Assembly: GCA_003501485.1 (NCBI GenBank)
Contig: DNPJ01000134.1
Span: forward strand, 1 to 11,108
DNA length: 11,108 bases
Source of the DNA: Bacillota bacterium
GTDB taxonomy: Bacteria > Bacillota_I > Bacilli_A > RFN20 > CAG-826
Reading direction: 5' to 3'
Both the position numbers and the translations under genes were made by a program. The first letter of the stretch is position 1. Each line of letters begins with the position of its first letter. Shown here in pieces: positions 6,534 through 11,108 of this stretch. The notes beneath the pieces are model-generated. The model was not told the DNA's origin. It saw only the letters and a program-made list of their open reading frames with translations, and ran no database searches.

Positions 6534-7705
6534 TTGATTTTACATTTGTTTCTCCAACAAAAATTTATTTTGGTAAAAACCAAGAAAATAATCTGGCAAA
6601 CATTCTTTTAGAAAATGATTTTAAAAGAATACTATTTGTTTATGGTGGCGGTTCGATAAAGAAAATTGGACTTTACGACAAAATTATAAATGAATTTAAA
6701 TCCGCAAAAGCGGAATATTTTGAATTACCTAATATAAGACCTAATCCAAATAATATAGATGTAAATCGAGGAATTAAGATAGCTAGAAACAATAATGTTG
6801 ATTTTATATTAGCTGTTGGTGGTGGTTCTGTTATTGACACCGCAAAAGCGATTGCAGTAGGTTTTTATTATCAAGGAGATGCTTTTGATTTTAATCTTCA
6901 TAAAGCGGTTCCGGAAAAAGCTTTACCAATTGGAGTTGTTTTAACATTATCTGCGAGCGGGAGCGAACTTTCTTCTACATCTGTTATTCAAAATGATGTT
7001 CTTGGCGTTAAAAGTGGATTTAGAAGCGATTTAATGCGTCCAATTTTTGCTATTATGAATCCTGAATTAACTTTTTCTGTTAATGCCTATCAAACCGCAT
7101 GCGGTGTTGTTGATATCATTTCTCATTCACTTGAAAGATATTTTTGTCCAAGTGATGAATACGAATTTTCTGATGATATCGCTTTATCAATAATAAAAAA
7201 TACAATTAAAAGTGGAAAAGAATGTCTTATTCATCCAAATAACTATAATGCGAGAGCGCTTATGATGTTGTGCGGATCATATTCTCACAACGGACTCACA
7301 AACCTTGGAAAAAAATACGTTATGACTATCCACGCAATAGAACACTCTTTAAGTGCATTTAAACCAACAATTGCACATGGGGCCGGTTTAGCGGTGCTTA
7401 TTCCTGCTTGGATGAATTATGTATACGAACTTGATGTGGAAAAATTTGCAAAATTTAATGAGGAAATATTTAATATACACTTTGTTAATAAACATGAAAG
7501 TGCTAGAATTGGAATACAATATTTAAAGGATTTCTTCAAAGATATTGGAATGCCCACGTCCTTAAAAGAAATAGGCATTGAAGAAAAAGATATTCCTATT
7601 TTAGCTAATATGATAACTGAGAATGGCACACGTATGATTGGCTATTCGTCAATCAAACCACTTAGCAAGAGTGATATCGTTACGATATTATCATCTCTAA
7701 TTTAG
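6530..7705 (+). CDS. Iron-containing alcohol dehydrogenase (butanol dehydrogenase-like)
   Basis: 391 aa, the usual length of group III (Fe-type) alcohol dehydrogenases. It should interconvert an aldehyde and an alcohol with NAD(P)H in the cytoplasm. The nucleotide site shows YGGGSIKK (38-45) and GGGSVIDTAKAIA (97-109); a Gly after beta-1, where FucO has Asp, favours NADPH, as in YugJ/BDH-type enzymes. Metal ligands, by comparison with FucO (Asp196, His200, His263, His277), are Asp195, His199, His268 and His283, with the conserved His272 between them. The segment KPTIAHGAGLAVLIPAW (278-294) is typical. The start overlaps the tetR stop as ATGA. The substrate is unknown; detoxification of aldehydes or fermentation are both possible. 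All key residues are present, so it should be active. Confidence 0.94.
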   Translation: MIDFTFVSPTKIYFGKNQENNLANILLENDFKRILFVYGGGSIKKIGLYDKIINEFKSAKAEYFELPNIRPNPNNIDVNRGIKIARNNNVDFILAVGGGSVIDTAKAIAVGFYYQGDAFDFNLHKAVPEKALPIGVVLTLSASGSELSSTSVIQNDVLGVKSGFRSDLMRPIFAIMNPELTFSVNAYQTACGVVDIISHSLERYFCPSDEYEFSDDIALSIIKNTIKSGKECLIHPNNYNARALMMLCGSYSHNGLTNLGKKYVMTIHAIEHSLSAFKPTIAHGAGLAVLIPAWMNYVYELDVEKFAKFNEEIFNIHFVNKHESARIGIQYLKDFFKDIGMPTSLKEIGIEEKDIPILANMITENGTRMIGYSSIKPLSKSDIVTILSSLI

Positions 7706-7716
7706 GAGGAAAACAT

Positions 7717-8853
7717 ATGAAAAAAGAAGATATTGCAAGCTTTATTGTTTATCTACTAATGATCGCTTTGGCCCTTATTTTAGGCTTCACATTAATTAGA
7801 TCAACTTTTTCAAGCATTCGTAGTTTGCCTATGAATTCGTTCTTGTTTGCGTTTTTAATTATTCTTGTTGGTCTAGCAGTTAATGCATTAGGTCTTGAAG
7901 TTGGCCATGTATTAGGAGGACTACTTGGAGGATATTCGATTGTTTCATTTAATGTTTTTGGTTTATGTTTTTATAAAAAAGAAGGAAAAACAAAATTTGG
8001 TTTCAAATCATTTGACGGATTAACAGGCGAAACTATTTTAGCCCCCAAGAGCGATAAGGCAAATCCAAAAGCATATGTTTGGTTACCTTTGTTTATGTAT
8101 CTAATTGAACTCATCGTATGCATTGTTTTATATTCACTCGGAATTGAGAAAGTAAACGAAAATGGTTCGCCTCTACCTATGCTTGCCTTAATAAGCGTTA
8201 TTTTTATAGCAATTTCATCCATGATTGCTCTATATAACTTTGTTCCAGTTCGCCTTGATTCAATGACTGATGGATATCGTTTAACTTTAATTTCAAAGAA
8301 GGTTAATATTGAAGCTTATAATGAATTAATGCGCGTTGAAAATCTTCAAAGAGAAGGAAAAGAAGTTGATAAAATAAAAGTATTTGAAGAGGTTACAGAT
8401 TTCACTGCATCAATGAATTTGATGACTGTATATAACTATCTATCAAAAAAAGATTATCAAGAAGCAACCAAACTTATTGATATGATGACTGTTGAACCAG
8501 AAAAGATATCTAGAACGACATATTGTCGCTTAATGGCTCAAAAATTATATATTAAAATTCTTACCGAACCTATTGATGATGTACGCAAATATTATGATGA
8601 GCAAATTGATGATAAACTACGTCGATTTATTTCTAATGATATGTCAATGGAATCGTTAAGGGCTTATGTACTCATTGCTGGAGTTCTTGATGAATCAGTT
8701 GGAGAAGTAGAATACGCCAATTCAAAAAAAGCAAAAGCATTAAAGCGTTCTCTTCCAAGTCGCGCAAAAATAGAAGAACAATTATATAGTGACGCTCTTA
8801 ATAAAATATTTGAGCTACATCCTGAATATAAAAAGGATTTAGAAGCAAAATAG
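7717..8853 (+). CDS. Membrane protein resembling a site-2 protease (M50) with degenerate zinc motif
   Basis: 378 aa. About four membrane helices at 8-28, 41-59, 118-142 and 153-174, then a soluble, helix-rich part (about 190-378) that may form TPR-like repeats (EEVTDFTASMNL, KKDYQEATKLIDMM). Residues 59-80 read GLEVGH, then VLGGLLGGYSIVSFNVFGL, which closely mirrors the HExGH motif and following loop of M50 intramembrane proteases; NFVPVRLDSMTDGYRL (174-189) mirrors the second motif NxxP...DG. The first histidine is Leu60 (codon CTT, one base from CAT), while Glu61, His64 and Asp185 remain. It is therefore probably a non-proteolytic relative; family assignment is mine by motif. AGGAGGA (7704-7710) precedes ATG 7717 by 6 bases. 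It is the last gene of the operon and a terminator follows. Confidence 0.75.
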   Translation: MKKEDIASFIVYLLMIALALILGFTLIRSTFSSIRSLPMNSFLFAFLIILVGLAVNALGLEVGHVLGGLLGGYSIVSFNVFGLCFYKKEGKTKFGFKSFDGLTGETILAPKSDKANPKAYVWLPLFMYLIELIVCIVLYSLGIEKVNENGSPLPMLALISVIFIAISSMIALYNFVPVRLDSMTDGYRLTLISKKVNIEAYNELMRVENLQREGKEVDKIKVFEEVTDFTASMNLMTVYNYLSKKDYQEATKLIDMMTVEPEKISRTTYCRLMAQKLYIKILTEPIDDVRKYYDEQIDDKLRRFISNDMSMESLRAYVLIAGVLDESVGEVEYANSKKAKALKRSLPSRAKIEEQLYSDALNKIFELHPEYKKDLEAK

Positions 8854-8886
8854 AAAAAAACATCTCCGAATGGAGATGTTTTAATT
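8854..8886. terminator. Bidirectional intrinsic terminator between convergent genes
   Basis: AAAACATCTCC (8857-8867) and GGAGATGTTTT (8872-8882) form a perfect 11-bp stem with the loop GAAT. The plus strand ends in TTTTAATT; on the minus strand the stem is followed by the complement of AAAAAAA (8854-8860), a better T-run. It can stop both the operon from the left and the mscL-HTH unit from the right. Confidence 0.9.
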
Positions 8887-8897
8887 ATGTTATCAAA

Positions 8898-9224
8898 TCA
8901 ATCTTTTTCTTCGTATCTAAAATTATCTTCAACCGGATAATCTTCGCTAATGCCTTCAACAGGATTTGGACTTATCTGTCCAACACATTTGTGTTCATCA
9001 GCGTAGCACCCTTGAACATTGATCGAAGAGCTTTCATCTAGAAAATCTTGAACGGACAAATTAAATTGTTCACATAAATATTTCACATTCTCTGGTTTAG
9101 GTGTTGTTTCACCAAGTCGCCATTTTTTAATGATATTTTTTCGAATGCGATACATTTTAGAAAACTTTCTCTCTGAAAGATCTAAATATTTTATTAAGTA
9201 ATCGATTTTTTCAATAACTGTCAT
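8898..9224 (-). CDS. Small Xre/Cro-CI type helix-turn-helix protein
   Basis: 108 aa. Residues about 3-63 form a five-helix HTH of the Xre type: IEKIDYLIKYLDLSERKFSKMY (helices 1-2), RKNIIKKWRLGETTPKPENVKYLCEQF (recognition helix and the typical G-x-x-x-P turn), then LSVQDFLDE. The tail (64-108) is acidic, probably disordered and carries two cysteines, GCYADEHKC (C73, C80); I do not recognise it, and it could be a partner-binding or metal- or redox-sensing arm. The start codon overlaps the mscL stop (ATGA) and has no separate Shine-Dalgarno, so it is probably translated by coupling from mscL. Its targets are unknown. It is a DNA-binding candidate rather than a toxin-antitoxin member, since no toxin gene lies next to it. 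Confidence 0.82.
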   Translation of the reverse strand: MTVIEKIDYLIKYLDLSERKFSKMYRIRKNIIKKWRLGETTPKPENVKYLCEQFNLSVQDFLDESSSINVQGCYADEHKCVGQISPNPVEGISEDYPVEDNFRYEEKD

Positions 9225-9835
9225 TGTTTTTTAGCTTGTTGTTCTTTTAGTAAATCTCTAATTTGTGTGAGAAGTTCAGCTTCTGTTGGAGCAGGTTTTC
9301 CAGGCACAACTGGAGCAGGTCTTTCTTCTGGATGTTTTTTGTAATAATCTTCAAGTAATTTTGCATCCATTTCAGCTTTCTTTTGTTTCAATGTGTTTGT
9401 TACTTTAATTATTGTGAACAACACAATTGCAATAATTAGAAAACTAATAACTGCATTAATTAATGTTCCCCAGTCAATGACCGCTAAACCTTTATAGACA
9501 TATGTGCTTCCGTATGTGACATACATGTCTTTGTATTTTGCATAATCTTCTAAGGCAAGAAAATCGTGTGCAGAATATGTAGCATTTAATCCAATTCCTT
9601 CATATCCTTTTTGACTTTCATTGATAGCGGGAAGTATTGTAATTAAACCAGTAATTCCACCAGGAACACCCCATGTACATACGCTAATCAACATTTTTAC
9701 AACAGCGTTAACAATTGCACTAAAGGCGCCGCCTATGACAACACCAACAGCGAGATCAAGAACGTTGCCGCGTGATATAAAAGCTTTAAATTCAGCCCAT
9801 AATTTAGAGCCTTTTTTATTTTTGTTCTTTTTCAT
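9221..9835 (-). CDS. mscL: Large-conductance mechanosensitive channel, long-loop form
   Basis: 204 aa; E. coli MscL has 136. It forms a pentameric pore that opens under membrane tension and releases solutes on osmotic downshock. The family signature is clear: RGNVLDLAVGVVIGGAF (22-38) in the first helix (about 24-52), and a second helix at about 122-145 (TLINAVISFLIIAIVLFTII). The tail ends with APTEAELLTQIRDLLKEQ, the conserved cytoplasmic helix. Between the helices lies a loop of about 70 residues, roughly twice the usual, with many Tyr and Gly; the linker KKHPEERPAPVVPGKP (166-181) also lengthens the tail. ATG at 9835 is chosen because GGAGG lies 5 bases before it; an upstream in-frame ATG (9865) would add 10 residues. 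An HTH gene overlaps the end. Confidence 0.95.
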   Translation of the reverse strand: MKKNKNKKGSKLWAEFKAFISRGNVLDLAVGVVIGGAFSAIVNAVVKMLISVCTWGVPGGITGLITILPAINESQKGYEGIGLNATYSAHDFLALEDYAKYKDMYVTYGSTYVYKGLAVIDWGTLINAVISFLIIAIVLFTIIKVTNTLKQKKAEMDAKLLEDYYKKHPEERPAPVVPGKPAPTEAELLTQIRDLLKEQQAKKQ

Positions 9836-9855
9836 AGAATCCTCCGTTAAAATTG

Positions 9856-9864
9856 ATTTTATCA
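9856..9864 (-). promoter_or_regulatory. Candidate extended -10 element for mscL
   Basis: On the minus strand the sequence reads TGATAAAAT: TG, one base, then TAAAAT (5 of 6 to TATAAT). Start would be near 9849, leaving about 13 bases before ATG 9835 that include GGAGG. No convincing -35 box was found, so support is moderate. Confidence 0.4.
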
Positions 9865-9918
9865 TTTTTAAACGACAATTAAATAAATATTTAACTTTTT
9901 ATAGCATATTTTTTAAAT

Positions 9919-9924
9919 TATAAT
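9919..9924 (+). promoter_or_regulatory. Candidate -10 box for the DegV gene
   Basis: Perfect TATAAT. The expected start, near 9931, lies after an in-frame ATG at 9927, which supports ATG 9960 as the real start codon. A -35 box is weak (T-rich stretch 9896-9901). Confidence 0.45.
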
Positions 9925-9959
9925 AAATGAAGCTTAGGCTGAAAGGATTGTTGTTTAAT

Positions 9960-10811
9960 ATGAATAAGGTAATTGTATTAGCGGATTCAACTGTTGATTT
10001 GTCAAAAGAATTATATGAAAAATATGACATTAAAATGATTCCTCTTTCTGTAAATTTTGGAGAAGAATCCTATAAAGATTCGGTCGACATTACTCCTGAG
10101 GAAGTTTATGAAAAAGTGAAAGATGGAGCGCCGCTTCCATCAACCGCCGCGATTGCTCCAGCTGTATTTAAAGAGTGCTTAGAAAAATATATTAACGACG
10201 GTTATGATGTTGTTTATGTTGGAATTGGTTCAAAATTATCTACTACATATCAAAATTTCTTAATTGCTATAAGCGAGCTTCCTGAGGGAAGATGTTACGC
10301 TGTCGATTCAAATTCATTGTCATCAGGAAGTGGACTTCTTGCTCTTAAAATGGCTAAATTGAGAGATGAAGGAAAATCAGCAAAAGAAATTTATGAAGAA
10401 GTTCAACCTTTAGCCGCTAAATTGTCTGCAAAATTTGTTCTTGATAGATTAGATTATATGCGTAAAGGCGGAAGATGTTCTGCTATTGTAGCGTTATTTG
10501 GCCATCTTCTTCACATTCATCCAATTCTAATAATGAAAGATGGAAAATTAATTGTTGAGAAAAAGCCACGCGGTCCAATTAAAAAAGCATATCAAGAAAT
10601 GCTTGATGAACTTAAAAGCGATCTCCCAAATATTGATTTCGATCATGTCATGATTACCCATGCTGGTGTCAACAAAGAAGACTTGGATTATTTATATAAT
10701 GAAGTTGCAAAATTAGTTGATCCAAATATAATTTCTATCACACGAGCGGGATGCGTAGTTTCATCTCATTGCGGTTATGGAACCATTGGTATCTTATATA
10801 TCAAAAAATAA
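9960..10811 (+). CDS. DegV-family fatty-acid-binding protein (FakB-like)
   Basis: 283 aa, the normal length. DegV proteins bind a fatty acid; FakB members present it to the kinase FakA for phosphorylation and use in phospholipid synthesis. No fakA is in this window. Motifs: VIVLADSTVDLS (4-15); PLPSTAAIAP (58-67); YVGIGSKLSTTYQN (86-99), whose serines in FakB contact the carboxylate; AVDSNSLSSGSGLLAL (114-129); LDYMRKGGR (164-172) with the following helix; and PILIMKDGKL. Near the end SSHCGYGTIG (268-277) stands where many relatives have HxGPGxxG, so the Pro is replaced by Tyr. ATG 9960 is chosen because the chain then starts as in the family; AAAGGA (9942-9947) lies 12 bases before it, a long spacing. 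The ATG at 9927 would add 11 residues and precedes the predicted transcript start. Confidence 0.93.
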   Translation: MNKVIVLADSTVDLSKELYEKYDIKMIPLSVNFGEESYKDSVDITPEEVYEKVKDGAPLPSTAAIAPAVFKECLEKYINDGYDVVYVGIGSKLSTTYQNFLIAISELPEGRCYAVDSNSLSSGSGLLALKMAKLRDEGKSAKEIYEEVQPLAAKLSAKFVLDRLDYMRKGGRCSAIVALFGHLLHIHPILIMKDGKLIVEKKPRGPIKKAYQEMLDELKSDLPNIDFDHVMITHAGVNKEDLDYLYNEVAKLVDPNIISITRAGCVVSSHCGYGTIGILYIKK

Positions 10812-10871
10812 ATCGATTTAAAATAAGTGACCAATTGAAATCTAATGGTCTGATTCAAAACTTAATAATAG

Positions 10872-10901
10872 AAAAAGTGTATTTTATCGATACACTTTTT
10901 T
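10872..10901. terminator. Intrinsic terminator of the DegV gene
   Basis: AAAAAGTGTAT (10872-10882) pairs with ATACACTTTTT (10890-10900) as a perfect 11-bp stem around a 7-base loop, ending in a run of six T (10896-10901). It is 60 bases after the stop. The minus strand also shows a T-run, so it may act both ways. Confidence 0.85.
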
Positions 10902-11098
10902 ATTTATTTGCCCTTTATTCTAAATTGTTATTTAAAAAACTAGTATTATGAATATATTATTTTTGTGATTTTCCAAAAAAATAAAACGCTAAATAATAGG
11001 CGTTCATCACATCTATTAGTTGCAAAACAAAATAAAGCCAAACATCATCTATGATGAGTTTGTAAATGTGATTTTAATGCATTAGAAAGGGAAAAAAT
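10902..11098 (+). promoter_or_regulatory. Gene-free stretch with nested inverted repeats, possible structured leader
   Basis: No convincing gene lies here. Pairings seen: 10985-10990 with 10999-11004 (AACGCT/GGCGTT, one G-U); ATCACAT 11006-11012 with ATGTGAT 11066-11072 (7 bp); and inside that a hairpin, 11040-11043 with 11058-11061 and 11045-11049 with 11053-11057, with a single bulged A and the loop TAT. ATCACA (11006-11011) could instead pair with TGTGAT (10964-10969), so two mutually exclusive folds exist. It precedes the start codon at 11099. It does not match a riboswitch class I know. Possible -10-like TATTAT occurs at 10944-10949, but no clear -35. Confidence 0.35.
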
Positions 11099-11108
11099 AT
11101 GACAAAAT
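11099..11108 (+). CDS. Start of a further gene (partial, unidentified)
   Basis: ATG 11099-11101 is preceded by AAAGGGA (11086-11092) with 6 bases between, a good ribosome site. Only Met-Thr-Lys is visible before the window ends, so nothing can be said of the product. The upstream inverted repeats suggest a structured leader. Confidence 0.5.

Noticed and set aside
8898..9835. HTH and MscL pair as a toxin-antitoxin or phage module
   Set aside because: MscL is a standard channel, no toxin or integrase lies nearby, and base composition matches the surroundings.
9621..9923. Plus-strand open frame of 100 codons across mscL and its upstream region
   Set aside because: Opposite strand to a clear MscL; low-complexity translation and no ribosome site.
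10829..10857. GACCA...TGGTC inverted repeat after the DegV gene as a terminator or operator
   Set aside because: Only five paired bases, no T-run, and a far better terminator follows at 10872.
10751..10951. 66-codon plus-strand frame overlapping the DegV end and terminator
   Set aside because: It runs through the terminator hairpin, has no ribosome site and shows no recognisable sequence.

Overview
This window looks like the chromosome of an AT-rich (about one third G+C by eye) Bacillota bacterium, probably a gut-type lineage of Bacilli near the Erysipelotrichales/RF39/Acholeplasma side. Four things suggest this: the base composition; strong GGAG/AGGAGG Shine-Dalgarno sites on many genes; a short SRP RNA beside tadA with serS nearby, reminiscent of the serS...tadA-scr-dnaX area of Bacillus subtilis (from memory); and a large Ig-like cell-surface protein anchored by one C-terminal membrane helix. 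TGA ends psuG, the TetR gene and mscL, so the code is standard table 11, not the Mycoplasma code. No phage, insertion sequence, CRISPR array, tRNA or rRNA was found.

Layout, left to right. (1) 1-213: 3' end of serS and its terminator. (2) 224-1996: a possible cre-like site, a promoter and a gene for a secreted, membrane-anchored protein with Ig-like (Big) domains. (3) 2004-2598: promoter, small SRP RNA and tadA, whose ATG lies only about 11 bases after the predicted RNA end and has no Shine-Dalgarno. (4) 2600-8882: a probable five-gene operon: P-type cation ATPase, psuG, TetR-family regulator, iron-type alcohol dehydrogenase, and a membrane protein that resembles a site-2 protease with a broken zinc motif. 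The genes overlap by 14, 4 and 4 bases and then have an 11-base gap. Its one clear promoter carries a perfect 7+3+7 inverted repeat over the -10 box, and a two-way hairpin terminator closes it. (5) 8898-9864, minus strand: mscL with a long extracellular loop, overlapping by ATGA with a small Xre-type HTH gene. (6) 9919-10901: a DegV-family fatty-acid-binding protein and its terminator. (7) 10902-11108: a gene-free stretch with nested inverted repeats before the start of a further gene cut by the window edge.

How the parts may work together (inference): the TetR protein is the likely regulator of its own operon and would bind the promoter palindrome. The operon mixes cation transport, pseudouridine 5'-phosphate breakdown and aldehyde/alcohol redox chemistry, so one pathway is not obvious. 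The most unusual items are the pseudo-site-2-protease, the SRP RNA/tadA junction, the near-leaderless start of the ATPase operon and the structured leader at the right edge. None of these is proven to be a new system from sequence alone.
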